From: Pseudomonadota bacterium
Lineage (GTDB): Bacteria > Pseudomonadota > Gammaproteobacteria > Burkholderiales > Ferrovaceae
Assembly: GCA_021798835.1 (NCBI GenBank)
Contig: JAJZBQ010000004.1
Coordinates: 144,718-208,717, forward strand
Direction: 5' to 3'
Length of the DNA: 64,000 nucleotides
Shown here piece after piece: positions 18,469-26,776 of the stretch (position 1 is its first letter; every line of letters begins with the position of its first letter). Position numbers and translations under genes: made by a program. The notes beneath the pieces were generated by a model, which was not told the DNA's origin, searched no databases, and saw only the letters and a program-made list of their open reading frames with translations.

Positions 18469-18693
18469 TACCCCCCCGTTTATTAAGTACCGTCTGTCGG
18501 AGCCGCGCGCCCCTGTGATCGCACCGCAGCACGAAAAAAATCATGGGCGCAACCGAGAACGCACGCCCCCGCGTTTTTTGCGGGGGACCGTTCGATGGGG
18601 CGCACGAAGTGGCCGAAGGCTCCATTGATTTTTTTCGGGCCGGTGCGATGTTTTTGGGCGCGGCTTCAAAGACGGCTTAATAAACGGGGGGTA
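18469..18693. repeat. 225-bp imperfect palindrome
   Basis: The left edge TACCCCCCCGTTTATTAAG (18469-18487) and right edge CTTAATAAACGGGGGGTA (18676-18693) are inverted copies, and the symmetry continues inward: CCGTCT, AGCCGCGC, ATCGCACCG and CGAAAAAAATCA all have partners on the other arm. At the centre is a clean hairpin CCCCCGC/GCGGGGG (18566-18586). No gene is supported inside. It could be a miniature transposable element, a replication or resolution structure, or a structured RNA. Confidence 0.75.
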
Positions 18694-18817
18694 GAACGGG
18701 ATTCTTCGATAAGTCAGGCATGCAGACGACGGTTACCTGGATCGAAAGGCCCATACAGGCCAGACGGTCGCGTAGCACCTAGAGGCCGTAGGGCAGCCTG
18801 TACTGGTTCAAGAGGCG

Positions 18818-19159
18818 CTAAAACTGCGCCGTGCCGATGGTCAATATATAAGTACCGTCGGCACGGCGCGGTTTTGATGATGACAGCGCCACAGGCCAGC
18901 CTTTGTTCAAAAACCTTCTGGGGTGGGGAGCCGGGAGAGAGGAAGCGGTGGCAGCGCAGGCCAAACCAAGGGTGATAGCGTATTCCTTGGCAGGACGCCC
19001 TCCGAGGGGTTTTCCCCCATTTTGGGGAAAACCGTTTAGGTTATTTCCAGAATCGGAAAAACCCACAAAGTCTTGCGATTCTTCAAAACCGTACTTTTTG
19101 ATACGATCTTTGATCCATGTCGAAAAATCCTTTCTCACTTTAAGAAACTCGTGCAACAA
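18818..19159 (-). pseudogene. AntA/AntB antirepressor fragment
   Basis: The first about 80 codons read LHEFLKVRKDFSTWIKDRI, then KYGFEESQDFV and GRPAKEYAITLGLA, which is the AntA/AntB anti-repressor domain of phages. The usual residues before LHEFL are missing, and the downstream half (CAATASSLPAPHPRRF) loses similarity. I read this as a fragment truncated at both ends. Its promoter-proximal part also overlaps the terminator of the gene to the right. Confidence 0.6.
18826..18869. repeat. 12-bp perfect inverted repeat with AT-rich loop
   Basis: GCGCCGTGCCGA (18826-18837) pairs with TCGGCACGGCGC (18858-18869); the 20-base loop contains AATATATAAGTACCG. Flanked by AAAACT on one side and GGTTTT on the other, so it could terminate transcription from both directions. 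Confidence 0.55.
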
Positions 19160-19182
19160 AAACCCCGGCTGTTACACCGGGG
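19158..19182 (-). terminator. terminator of the 19203-19589 gene
   Basis: On the minus strand CCCCGG and CCGGGG form a 6-bp stem with an 8-base loop, followed by TTTTTG. It lies 20 bp beyond the stop codon. Confidence 0.65.
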
Positions 19183-19202
19183 CTGTTGCTGCTGCTTGTC
19201 GA

Positions 19203-19589
19203 TCACTTGGCTGACTGTGTGGCTGGCTGGGCCTGGGTTGCGCCGTGCGGGTTGGCAAATGGGTCATAACTCCCAACGGTATTCCATTGGTCAGTGAACT
19301 TTTGCAACTGTTCTTTCTTGGCCGCTGCACATTTGTCGAAGTTGTTGGGTTCGACATTTTGGCACCATTCATTGACGGCTTTGGTGGGGTTATCCCCATC
19401 ACAGAACGCATTAAACGCGCTAAAATTATCCTGCATCGTGTGGGTCTTGGCTTCAACAGCCATACCGATAGGCACACCCACGGCTCCCACCCCTGCCAGG
19501 GTCAAAATCCCGGCCAGAAACCCGAACGCGCTGGCTTTGGCGACGACGGCGAAGGTGAGGACGGTGGCAATACTGATTTTTTTCAACAT
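19203..19589 (-). CDS. exported protein of unknown function
   Basis: 128 residues with a signal peptide (MLKKISIATVLTFAVVAKASA), a short glycine-rich hydrophobic stretch after it (FLAGILTLAGVGAVGVPIG), and three Cys later (FCDGD, WCQN, KCAAA). The C-terminus is Gln/Thr/Pro-rich. It stands alone behind the box at 19634-19651 with its own terminator. No family recognised; co-regulation suggests a role at the envelope during transfer. Confidence 0.7.
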   Translation of the reverse strand: MLKKISIATVLTFAVVAKASAFGFLAGILTLAGVGAVGVPIGMAVEAKTHTMQDNFSAFNAFCDGDNPTKAVNEWCQNVEPNNFDKCAAAKKEQLQKFTDQWNTVGSYDPFANPHGATQAQPATQSAK

Positions 19590-19633
19590 GGCAAACTCCT
19601 TGTAAGTACCCCGCGACTTGCTGGGTTACTACT

Positions 19634-19651
19634 GTTGGGAGGATGCGAAAT
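19634..19651 (-). promoter_or_regulatory. transfer-regulon box 2 (ATTTCGC-N7-CAAC)
   Basis: ATTTCGC (19651-19645), seven bases, CAAC (19637-19634), then AGTAGTA; upstream of the exported protein gene 19203-19589. Confidence 0.75.
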
Positions 19652-19664
19652 TTCAGTCTCGCGG

Positions 19665-19728
19665 AGGCGTGTCACAGGCGCTCGGGAGCGTGTAGCAGGC
19701 GCTCGGGGAGGTGTCACAGGCGCTCGGC
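19665..19728. repeat. three 21-bp tandem repeats upstream of box 2
   Basis: Three copies of a unit with core GTGTCACAGGCGCTCGG (second copy GTGTAGCAGGCGCTCGG), spaced 21 bp, directly upstream of box 2 on the minus strand. They could bind a regulator at two-turn spacing; no coding role is apparent. Confidence 0.55.
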
Positions 19729-19732
19729 AGAT

Positions 19733-19762
19733 AAAAAACCCCCAGCACCTGAATGCCGAGGG
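19733..19762 (-). terminator. terminator of the 19806-20849 gene
   Basis: On the minus strand CCCTCGGCA pairs with TGCTGGGGG (wobbles included) around a TTCAGG loop, followed by six T. Confidence 0.6.
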
Positions 19763-19805
19763 AAGGCCGGGTTCCCGGCGGAGCGTGCCATGGAGCACGA
19801 TTTGA

Positions 19806-20849
19806 TTACTTGGCCCGGTTGAACTCGCTTGATGTATCAACGCCCGACCCGGTGCTGGTGCTTGTCGAGTCTTTTGTGGAATCGGACGATTCCAGACTCG
19901 CACCGCTGTTTTCTGAATTTCCTTGGGAAATCGACACCTTGTAACTCTTGCCGTCGATAGCAGAAGAACTCATGGTTTGTCGTCCAAGGATGCGGAATTC
20001 GCCGGAACCTGCATTCGCGTAAAACGCACCACAGTTTAGGGTAAGGTCATTTGACACCCCGAGGTGCGGCAAAACACCAGAACAGGAAAGTTGGTTCATA
20101 ATGCCGTCCGTTTTCGCTATGATTTTGTCCTGGATTTCCTGAGAACTGTCTATTTTGTAAAATGCTTTGTCTATTTTCTCCGACACATCTCTTTCGCTGC
20201 TGAATACCTGCCCCTGCTGCGCGACAAAATCTCCGGCGGTTGTTAATATGATGTTGGCCTCGACGCGACATACAATGTAGTCAAAAACGGCTTTGTAGCC
20301 TAACTCTGCCTGAGCATTGGTGCTTTTAACAGAGTCCAGTTCGCCGTACCCGCTCGCTTCGCCTGCTCTTCCGACGGTCATCCTGAAAAAAACCGGGAAA
20401 TCATATGAAATGTTGGAGAAAGGTTTGCAACGGTAGTCTGGAGTGACGCTGAGACTCTCTTGTGCAATCGGGTCTTCCGCCGCTACGCTCTGAAGCCACG
20501 CTAGTGCATGTTGACCTTGCGGTGTATTGTAGTAATCAGGGATACGGGTGCTGAGGGTGCTGAACAATCCAGACCCAGACTCGTAATGGTCGATAAATGT
20601 TTTAATCAAAAGCGAGTTGATATTATCCTCAACAGTAAAACTGTTGTCGGATTTCTGGTCCGAAGATTGTTTTGTTGAACTGGTCGCGCTTTTTGATTTT
20701 TCACGGGCACGCTGTTTTTTTTCGTCTTTCGTATGCCGGACTTTTTCGCTGGACGAAGGTATTGCAGTGTCGTCAGCATAAACTTGGATCGCGCAAGTGC
20801 CAAGGATGGTCGCAATAGTGATTGCACAAACTTTTTTATTGGTATTCAT
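19806..20849 (-). CDS. exported protein of unknown function with Ser/Thr-rich tail
   Basis: The ATG at 20849 gives a signal peptide (MNTNKKVCAITIATILGTC, cut near VYADD) and 347 residues. A Lys/Ser-rich stretch follows the signal, then a globular middle with Cys pairs (YRCKPF, YIVCRVE, LSCSG, LNCGAF) and a C-terminal tail of Ser, Thr, Asp and Gly. The lipoprotein at 22648-23436 ends in a similar tail. It is 19 bp downstream of another lipoprotein gene and shares its promoter. No family recognised. Confidence 0.7.
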   Translation of the reverse strand: MNTNKKVCAITIATILGTCAIQVYADDTAIPSSSEKVRHTKDEKKQRAREKSKSATSSTKQSSDQKSDNSFTVEDNINSLLIKTFIDHYESGSGLFSTLSTRIPDYYNTPQGQHALAWLQSVAAEDPIAQESLSVTPDYRCKPFSNISYDFPVFFRMTVGRAGEASGYGELDSVKSTNAQAELGYKAVFDYIVCRVEANIILTTAGDFVAQQGQVFSSERDVSEKIDKAFYKIDSSQEIQDKIIAKTDGIMNQLSCSGVLPHLGVSNDLTLNCGAFYANAGSGEFRILGRQTMSSSAIDGKSYKVSISQGNSENSGASLESSDSTKDSTSTSTGSGVDTSSEFNRAK

Positions 20850-20868
20850 GATGGTCACCCGTCAAAAA

Positions 20869-21354
20869 TTATTTCAAATTTATTGCAGCAGATGAATTAT
20901 CAACGGGCGTCGATGGTCTTTGCTGCGCCTGCCGTGGCGGGAAAAGATCAGGACCGACCAGTTTACATTCGTCCATCATCGCATCCGGGTCGCATGAAGA
21001 AGCCCCTGACAAGCAGTATTGCCAACAAGTAAAAATCCCCGGACAACCTGGAGCGCGCACGTCAGCATGTTTGCCTAGTGGCAAAGAACTCACATCAGGT
21101 ACACCGTGCATGATGGCGTTGTCCGCAGAACAGGCTGGAAGCCTTGATAAATTTTCAAGGGCAATCTGTCGCTGATTTTTTGCGAATCGGTCTTGATAAC
21201 TCTCAGTCGGCTGGAAAATCTCGTGGTTTCCCAGATCGTTTGACACCGAATCTGCCAAGTTGTTGATCGGCGTGGCAACAGAGGCGCAACCGGAAAATGT
21301 CATTGAACAAGCGACACATAACGCAGCCGCAATAACCCCTTTTTTGATCTTCAT
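20869..21354 (-). CDS. lipoprotein of unknown function
   Basis: 161 residues with a lipoprotein signal: MKIKKGVIAAALCVACSMTF followed by SGCAS, lipidated Cys about residue 23. Several further Cys (PACSADN, APGCPG, FTCWQYC, SSCDPD, DECKL) suggest a disulfide-rich fold. First gene behind box 3. Function unknown; the transfer-regulon promoter suggests an envelope role. Confidence 0.72.
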   Translation of the reverse strand: MKIKKGVIAAALCVACSMTFSGCASVATPINNLADSVSNDLGNHEIFQPTESYQDRFAKNQRQIALENLSRLPACSADNAIMHGVPDVSSLPLGKHADVRAPGCPGIFTCWQYCLSGASSCDPDAMMDECKLVGPDLFPPRQAQQRPSTPVDNSSAAINLK

Positions 21355-21400
21355 GGAAAACTCCTTTTTTGTTGATCCACAACGAAAACTGATACTTCGT

Positions 21401-21418
21401 GTTGAACAGGTGCGAAAT
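21401..21418 (-). promoter_or_regulatory. transfer-regulon box 3 (ATTTCGC-N7-CAAC)
   Basis: ATTTCGC (21418-21412), seven bases, CAAC (21404-21401), then ACGAAGTATCA. It starts on the last base of the primase stop codon and precedes the lipoprotein gene 20869-21354. Confidence 0.75.
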
Positions 21419-22545
21419 CAGGCGCAGGCAGCCGGGTCGGCAAGGTCTGCCCACCGCTTCTCCTCTCCCCGCGCCTGTTTTTGAGTAATTTGCTGATCCG
21501 ACCCGGCCCAACAAAACACCATCCCGGCTTTTAAGACATCGTTCCAGTCTTTGGTCTCGCCAGTGGTGCCTGGGGCTATCTTTCGCACGGGAGCCCCTGC
21601 CGAGGCTGCGACTGCCAGAATCTTTTCAGAACCGGTGGTTCCGGCTTTGTCAGAATCAAGGCCGATATAGAAGGAGCATCTGTGCTGTTGGTGCAGATCC
21701 TTCAACCACGCGGGATTAACCTCCGCATTGGCTCCAGGCAAGGCGAGAACCGAACCAGTCCATCCCATGGTGACAACCGACAAGGCATCAATGCAGCCCT
21801 CTGTTATCAGAATCCGGCTCTGATCGAGCCCTTGCCAGAGCCAAGGTCTGTCAATCGTTCCGTAGCGGATGAATCTTGGCCCGCTCGATTCAGCACGGAC
21901 CGAACGGCACTCGATACTGCGCGACCCGTGTACGAAGATCATCGGGCGGTGGTAGGCACCACCCCACGAATACTCGGTCGCCGCCAAGTCGTTGCCGGCG
22001 AATTGCATCAAAGCATTTTGGGCCTTGGTTGAGTCGTCAGGTAGTGAACACAGCAGACCCCGGCGATGACCCTCTATAACGACTTCTGAGGCGATTCCGC
22101 GTCCCGTTAGGTATGACAGGGCCGTGGTGTATCCACAGGCCCTGAAGACGCCTACGACCCGGCGCATGGCGGCGTTTTTGGCCTCGGTTTTTGCATCAAT
22201 TTCGGCGGCCACAATGGCGGGGCCGTGATGGACAATGTTTCCGGCTTGCTGAGGCGGGGTCGTGCCGTTGATTTCGTGAACCGCGTCCCAAATGTCGTAT
22301 CCGTTTTCAGAAATCAACCAATCCACAGCCGAACCGGAAACGCCGCAGGAATGGCATTTGTATCGCCAACCCCTGTCTCGTCCGCGAAAAATGGAAAGTT
22401 TGTTGCTGACCTTTGAGCCATCTCCGCAAACCGGACATGACCTGATATAAAACCCGGTCCCGGATTTTTTGAGAATGTGGCCGTAACCCTTCAGAATCTC
22501 AGGCAGGTTTGCGACCATTTTTGCGGCAGTGACGCTGTTTCCCAT
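21418..22545 (-). CDS. DnaG-like primase (zinc finger plus Toprim)
   Basis: 375 residues from ATG 22545 (MGNSVTAAKMVANLPEILKG). The zinc finger CPVCGDG...CHSCG is at about residues 37-66 and the Toprim domain has ILITEGCIDALSV and GLDSDKAG. It should make RNA primers for plasmid or transferred single-stranded DNA. The frame is open upstream to 22632, but that part contains box 4, and TTGGAG before 22545 marks the start. Confidence 0.85.
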   Translation of the reverse strand: MGNSVTAAKMVANLPEILKGYGHILKKSGTGFYIRSCPVCGDGSKVSNKLSIFRGRDRGWRYKCHSCGVSGSAVDWLISENGYDIWDAVHEINGTTPPQQAGNIVHHGPAIVAAEIDAKTEAKNAAMRRVVGVFRACGYTTALSYLTGRGIASEVVIEGHRRGLLCSLPDDSTKAQNALMQFAGNDLAATEYSWGGAYHRPMIFVHGSRSIECRSVRAESSGPRFIRYGTIDRPWLWQGLDQSRILITEGCIDALSVVTMGWTGSVLALPGANAEVNPAWLKDLHQQHRCSFYIGLDSDKAGTTGSEKILAVAASAGAPVRKIAPGTTGETKDWNDVLKAGMVFCWAGSDQQITQKQARGEEKRWADLADPAACA

Positions 22546-22575
22546 TTTTCGCTCCAAGTGTAGTGATTTACTACA

Positions 22576-22593
22576 GATGTCGCACCGCGAAAT
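22576..22593 (-). promoter_or_regulatory. transfer-regulon box 4 (ATTTCGC-N7-CATC)
   Basis: ATTTCGC (22593-22587), seven bases, CATC (22579-22576), then TGTAGTA; upstream of the primase gene and decisive for placing its start at 22545. Confidence 0.75.
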
Positions 22594-22601
22594 CGCGGCC
22601 C

Positions 22602-22640
22602 AAAAATAACAACCCCGGAGCAGGAAACCCAACTCCGGGG
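22602..22640 (-). terminator. terminator of the lipoprotein/coupling-protein operon
   Basis: On the minus strand CCCCGGAG and CTCCGGGG form a perfect 8-bp stem followed by TTGTTATTTTT, just after the stop of the lipoprotein gene 22648-23436. Confidence 0.7.
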
Positions 22641-22647
22641 AACCTCG

Positions 22648-23436
22648 TTACTGCACGGGTGGGGCCTTCACATCGCTGTCTTGGCTGTTGTCGTCCTTGG
22701 TACTTGTTCCGTTGCTGGACGACTGCTCGGCACTGGTGCTGTCGGTGCTTTCCACAGCGACACTAACCTCTTTTCCGTTGATAGAGCCTTGGCCAAACCA
22801 CTTGATGCCGTCATGAATCCAGACAACCCCGGACGGGCCACAGGCAAAATCATCTTGTGCGGTTTGAAAATGAACCGGCTTTTCTGCTCCGCTCCCGGTC
22901 AGATCGACTGTCGCTGGCCCGATTTTTTGTGCGCGCTTCATCCCGTCGGCAAGAAAACTGCCATGTAGGGCGTTGATCACCTGGATGATTTTGGTCTTGA
23001 CGGCTTCCTGGTCATGGTAAACGCCGTCGGTCTCAACCCCCGCCGCGATCTGCGTCATTGCTTCGTTACCACCGATGGCTTTTCCTTCGTTTGCCATCAA
23101 GTACCCGTCAAGCATCCTCGAATTCGATTTCGACCTGTCCATCGGATCAACTTCCCAACCAACACAGGGATGGATGGCCGCACGAATCGCTATATCCCAG
23201 TCTTGGCTTTGGCTGGATATGCGTTTGTCGTGTTCGTTCGCCACATCAACAATCAGCGCGGCAAGCGGAATCGTTGCGGCAATTTTGGTGGAGTGGCTTT
23301 CCCCGATCTTTTTTTGCTGGGTCAGAGAATCATCCGACCCTGACGAATTTTTCTGGGATGCGCCAGAACTTGAACCATGGCCGCAGGCGCTCAGGGCGAG
23401 TGCTGACAGAACGGTGATGATGAATTTCGTTTGCAT
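22648..23436 (-). CDS. lipoprotein of unknown function
   Basis: 262 residues from ATG 23436. The signal MQTKFIITVLSALALSACG has a lipobox (LSAC) with Cys18, followed by a Ser-rich linker. Two later Cys (HPCVGW, DFACGP) could form a disulfide. The tail is Ser/Thr/Asp-rich as in the 19806-20849 protein. Last gene of the unit 26713-22648 with the coupling ATPase. No family recognised. Confidence 0.7.
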   Translation of the reverse strand: MQTKFIITVLSALALSACGHGSSSGASQKNSSGSDDSLTQQKKIGESHSTKIAATIPLAALIVDVANEHDKRISSQSQDWDIAIRAAIHPCVGWEVDPMDRSKSNSRMLDGYLMANEGKAIGGNEAMTQIAAGVETDGVYHDQEAVKTKIIQVINALHGSFLADGMKRAQKIGPATVDLTGSGAEKPVHFQTAQDDFACGPSGVVWIHDGIKWFGQGSINGKEVSVAVESTDSTSAEQSSSNGTSTKDDNSQDSDVKAPPVQ

Positions 23437-23449
23437 GGTAAGACTCCGA

Positions 23450-24136
23450 TCAGATTTTGTCGTCAAGGGCTGGTGGGGTCAGTGGCCCAACCATGTCCGG
23501 GGCCGTGCGTGCCTTGGCTTCTTCTTTCAGCTTGTCGATGCGTTCGGACAGGGCATCAAAATCCTTCTTGACCTCCGCGTCATGGAACTTGGCTTCCTGT
23601 TCGTGCAGGACGCGATTTATCGAGTCAAACGGGAGTCGCACAAGAACATAACTGTGGAACCGCCCCTGGATGGGTTTGCTCTCCTGCCGTACAACCTCAT
23701 ACCCAACCACAGGGACTTGTGCCACCAGATTGTCTATCAGTCGCTTGTAGTCCTCCTGACGGCCCATGAGGCCATCTTTGTCCCGCTGCTGGGCCAACCC
23801 TGACACGGCCCCGCTCAAACGCTCTGCCAGCCCAAATTCCCCGTTCAGCCGGGCTCTGTCCATGGATACGCGCAAACTATCTGAGTCGCCCTGACCGACG
23901 GCATAAAACCCGACGCCATCATTCATGGGAACCTGTGTTGCCCACTTCGGTGTCGCGTCAATTTCGTCACTCATGGCCGATTGTCGCCTGCTCAGTCGTT
24001 CGGCCTCGGCTTTTGCCCGAATCTTGTCCGCTTGAGCCTGATCCTTGGCAATGTCCGATAAACTCGGCCCAGCACAACCGCCAATGGCAAGCCCTGCAAG
24101 AATCGCGGCAAGGGTAATTCGTTTGGTTAATGTCAT
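23450..24136 (-). CDS. LPP20-family-like lipoprotein
   Basis: 228 residues from ATG 24136 with signal MTLTKRITLAAILAGLAIGG and lipidated Cys21. A charged helical stretch follows (AQADKIRAKAEAERLSRRQ), then a compact domain with VGFYAVGQGDSDSLRVSMDR and YVLVRLPFDS that resembles LPP20/TraT-like lipoprotein domains, and a second coiled-coil-like helix near the end. Probably anchored in the outer membrane. Same unit as the coupling protein. Confidence 0.65.
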   Translation of the reverse strand: MTLTKRITLAAILAGLAIGGCAGPSLSDIAKDQAQADKIRAKAEAERLSRRQSAMSDEIDATPKWATQVPMNDGVGFYAVGQGDSDSLRVSMDRARLNGEFGLAERLSGAVSGLAQQRDKDGLMGRQEDYKRLIDNLVAQVPVVGYEVVRQESKPIQGRFHSYVLVRLPFDSINRVLHEQEAKFHDAEVKKDFDALSERIDKLKEEAKARTAPDMVGPLTPPALDDKI

Positions 24137-24152
24137 GATGAACTCCAAGGAG

Positions 24153-24184
24153 TTTTGAGCTCACCAAGCTTGGTGAGCTCAAAA
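24153..24184. terminator. 32-bp perfect palindrome between two transfer genes
   Basis: TTTTGAGCTCACCAAG is followed by its exact reverse complement. Bounded by T and A runs, it would terminate in both directions. Related palindromes with a CCAAATTTGG-like centre occur at 28741-28772, 54861-54880 and 55179-55197. Confidence 0.65.
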
Positions 24185-24189
24185 TCGAG

Positions 24190-24405
24190 TTAGAACAATT
24201 TCGCAATGACGGCGGTAAGTACCATCGTCAACAGGTAAAAGGGGAACAGCAGACCCGCTACGGCCCCAAGTATCGCGGCAGAGGCGATAGACCCAGCCAG
24301 GGCGAGACGCTTCTTGCCAAGATCACGCTCGACTTCAAAGACCGCGATAATCGCCAAAATCATCTTTTTCAGATACACAATAGTTTCCGCACTGTCATAA
24401 ACCAT
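24190..24405 (-). CDS. small membrane protein upstream of lipoprotein gene
   Basis: 71 residues (start MVYDSAETIVYLKKM at 24405, behind GAAGGAGAAG). It has two or three hydrophobic segments: MILAIIAVFEV, ALAGSIASAAILGAVAGLL and PFYLLTMVLTAVIAKLF, with a charged loop between. It lies 11 bp downstream of the coupling-protein gene, so it may help that ATPase at the membrane; the function is not known. Confidence 0.65.
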   Translation of the reverse strand: MVYDSAETIVYLKKMILAIIAVFEVERDLGKKRLALAGSIASAAILGAVAGLLFPFYLLTMVLTAVIAKLF

Positions 24406-24416
24406 GATCTTCTCCT

Positions 24417-26339
24417 TCAAAACGATTTATCGAAATCTGAAAAATCTTTCAGGTAGTCAACATCCCCACCCGCATCCTGCACCGGCACTTTCTTGTCAAC
24501 CGGCACCGGCCCTGCCTGCGCCTGTGAATCCTTGGGGGCATCTGGCACTCCAACCGTAACCACCTGCCCCCCTCCAACACCAAAAGTCGCGTTGAAAACA
24601 TCCTGTGCGCCAAGACCAGAACGCTTGATGTAGTCCGGTTCAAACTTTGTCCGAGACTTATAAAGGATCTTCACCCGCGAAATCGGGTAGTCCCCCGGAA
24701 GTTGCAAATACCCGGTCAAATCCGGCAAGGTGGCAATTTCAGAAGCCGTCACAACCTCGCGCTCATTCCTGCGTGTCGCAATGTTCACCCCGTCACGCGA
24801 AGCTTCTTCCCCAAAGCTGTTGCTCTCGGATTTTTCTTCTACATCCTCTTTCCCAAGCAGTTCCGCGTACCGCTTGCTGGTCGATTCGTCAGTCACACGC
24901 AAAATCAGTTTGGTCTGGCAGTTCGAGAACAGAACCTTGGCCATGTCCTCGCCGTAGGTAATGTCCATCTGCGCGACGTTCTGCAAGCCAAGAATGGAAC
25001 AAATGCCAAACTTTCGAGCCTCGACTAAAGCCATTTCCAGAGCCTTCATTTTTTGCAGGCTGGCCAACTCATCCAGAAAGATCATCGCTTTCAGTCGTGG
25101 GTCAGGGCGGGATTCCATGAACCCCACCAGCGCGGTTTCAATCCAGACCGTGGCGAATGGCTTGATGGCTTCGTGTTGGGTGCTGGAACTGGTGATGAAT
25201 GCCCAAGAATCATCCTCAATCTTCGACCACTCGCGCATTGAGAACGAAGGGTTGTCCGGTGTAGGTTCCGGCAGGTACTGAAAATATCGGAGGGCCGGAC
25301 TTGTCGAAAGCGTCAACCGTACCGACTCAGACCCGCGTTCGTTCTTCTCATTGATCGTGCCAGAGGCCATCGCCTTATTTGACCGGAGCAATTCCGCCAA
25401 ATCGTCCAGAGTGGACTTCATAATGGCCTCGGAAACCCCGCGCATAGAGCGCCCGGCTCCCTTGTTGTACTCAATCCGCAAAATATCTTCCAGCAGTAAC
25501 CGGGCAGCGTTATCCCATATCGGGTCTGAACTGTTTTTGTTCTCGGGAACAAAGTAGGTTGCGATCATGGCAAAGTCGAAATCGTCGATCACATCGTTGA
25601 ACACCGACCACGCCGCGCATCGAGCGTCCAGCGGATTCAGAATGAAATCCTTCCCTGGGCGGTAGTAATACTCGGTAAACTCCCCCGTCTTGTCGTAAAC
25701 TACGCACTTCTTGTTGAGTTTGCGAGCGCGATCCAGCATATGGAGCAAGCCTTGAGATTTTCCCGTCCCCATGGCCCCGGTGAACAGAATGTTCCGAGTC
25801 ATCTTCGACAAAGGAATGGGCACCCCGCCGATTTCAAACTCTGATTCCTCGTCTTTCACCAGATCAACCAATGTCTCAACGGGAACGATTTTTGCCCCGC
25901 GCAGCCATTGGTCTGTCGCATACTCACGCCCACGCCGGGTTTGGTAAGAAAACAGCAAGAAGGCAATCCCCGCCCCTGCAACCAACCCCGCCAAAATCGA
26001 GAACCAGGCAGACCCGGCGGCTTTGTCCCACGCCGGGGCAGTCACAGAGATGGCATCGACTGGGGAAAGATTGGCCGATACCACGCCAGCCGAAACACCA
26101 ACCTTGAAAAGATGCAGCCCCAGAGCATTCTCAAGCACGGCCTGGCGGTTGCTGATCGCCAAAGAACGAACCGTTGAGTTCGTGAGCAACACAAAACAGG
26201 AATACCCGGTCACCACAGCCGAAGCGGAAAATACCAACCCTAGCCGCCACAGGTTTTTGAACAACAGGTCAGTCCGGTGCCATGTTATGTCCGAACCACG
26301 GACAAACGACTGCTTGATGTTGTTGTCATGGATACTCAT
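24417..26339 (-). CDS. traD: type IV secretion coupling protein (TraD/VirD4 family)
   Basis: Hexameric membrane ATPase that brings relaxase-bound DNA to a secretion channel. 640 residues: two N-terminal membrane spans (about 33-55 and 110-132), Walker A TGAMGTGKS (187-195), Walker B region AMIFLDELASLQ (about 410), and later QNVAQ, SNCQTKLILRV and ELLGKEDVEEK typical of the family. The last 60 residues are acidic and Gln/Pro-rich, as in TraD tails that dock the relaxosome. It overlaps the upstream small gene by 4 bp. Confidence 0.9.
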   Translation of the reverse strand: MSIHDNNIKQSFVRGSDITWHRTDLLFKNLWRLGLVFSASAVVTGYSCFVLLTNSTVRSLAISNRQAVLENALGLHLFKVGVSAGVVSANLSPVDAISVTAPAWDKAAGSAWFSILAGLVAGAGIAFLLFSYQTRRGREYATDQWLRGAKIVPVETLVDLVKDEESEFEIGGVPIPLSKMTRNILFTGAMGTGKSQGLLHMLDRARKLNKKCVVYDKTGEFTEYYYRPGKDFILNPLDARCAAWSVFNDVIDDFDFAMIATYFVPENKNSSDPIWDNAARLLLEDILRIEYNKGAGRSMRGVSEAIMKSTLDDLAELLRSNKAMASGTINEKNERGSESVRLTLSTSPALRYFQYLPEPTPDNPSFSMREWSKIEDDSWAFITSSSTQHEAIKPFATVWIETALVGFMESRPDPRLKAMIFLDELASLQKMKALEMALVEARKFGICSILGLQNVAQMDITYGEDMAKVLFSNCQTKLILRVTDESTSKRYAELLGKEDVEEKSESNSFGEEASRDGVNIATRRNEREVVTASEIATLPDLTGYLQLPGDYPISRVKILYKSRTKFEPDYIKRSGLGAQDVFNATFGVGGGQVVTVGVPDAPKDSQAQAGPVPVDKKVPVQDAGGDVDYLKDFSDFDKSF

Positions 26340-26713
26340 TTTTTTAACGAGTCCTTCACAGCTTCTTGCAACTCGTCAGTCGAGTGATCGTTTTCAACCG
26401 CGCCTCTCGCGGCAGCCTTGATCCGGTCCAAATCCTTCCCGTTTTGGTCGGACTGTTCACTATCGGCCTTTTCTGCCACATCACGCAGACCGCAATACCT
26501 CTTCACATCTGCGGTGTATCCGGCAATAACATCCTGGTCGTCGTGCGTCCGGCGGGAAAAACTCAAATTGAACCGCGCCGTTTCGCACAAATGCTCGGCC
26601 TTGGTTGATTTGTAATCTGATTGCTGATTTTGGTAGAACATCACGGTCAGCCAGATTCCAACCGCCCCGGTAGCAATGCCGATAAACACACCCTTGTCGC
26701 TGATAGATGCCAT
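26336..26713 (-). CDS. small membrane-anchored protein upstream of traD
   Basis: 125 residues from ATG 26713 (MASISDKGVFIG). One N-terminal membrane span (VFIGIATGAVGIWLTVMFY), then a soluble charged region with two Cys (HLCETAR, RYCGLRD). ATGA overlap with traD shows translational coupling. First gene behind box 5. No family recognised. Confidence 0.68.
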   Translation of the reverse strand: MASISDKGVFIGIATGAVGIWLTVMFYQNQQSDYKSTKAEHLCETARFNLSFSRRTHDDQDVIAGYTADVKRYCGLRDVAEKADSEQSDQNGKDLDRIKAAARGAVENDHSTDELQEAVKDSLKK

Positions 26714-26758
26714 GAAACGCTCCCAATAGGTAACCACCGGACCCCCCGGATACCTAAT

Positions 26759-26776
26759 GATGTCCAGGCGCGAAAT
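26759..26776 (-). promoter_or_regulatory. transfer-regulon box 5 (ATTTCGC-N7-CATC)
   Basis: ATTTCGC (26776-26770), seven bases, CATC (26762-26759), then ATTAGGTAT; upstream of the 26713-to-22648 operon containing the coupling ATPase. Confidence 0.75.

Noticed and set aside
18595..18975. 126-codon plus-strand open frame across the right arm of the palindrome
   Set aside because: It crosses two inverted repeats, is Arg-rich and featureless, and opposes an antirepressor fragment; not supported as a gene.
22546..22632. Longer primase start upstream of 22545
   Set aside because: That stretch contains regulatory box 4 and encodes non-primase residues; the ribosome site supports 22545.
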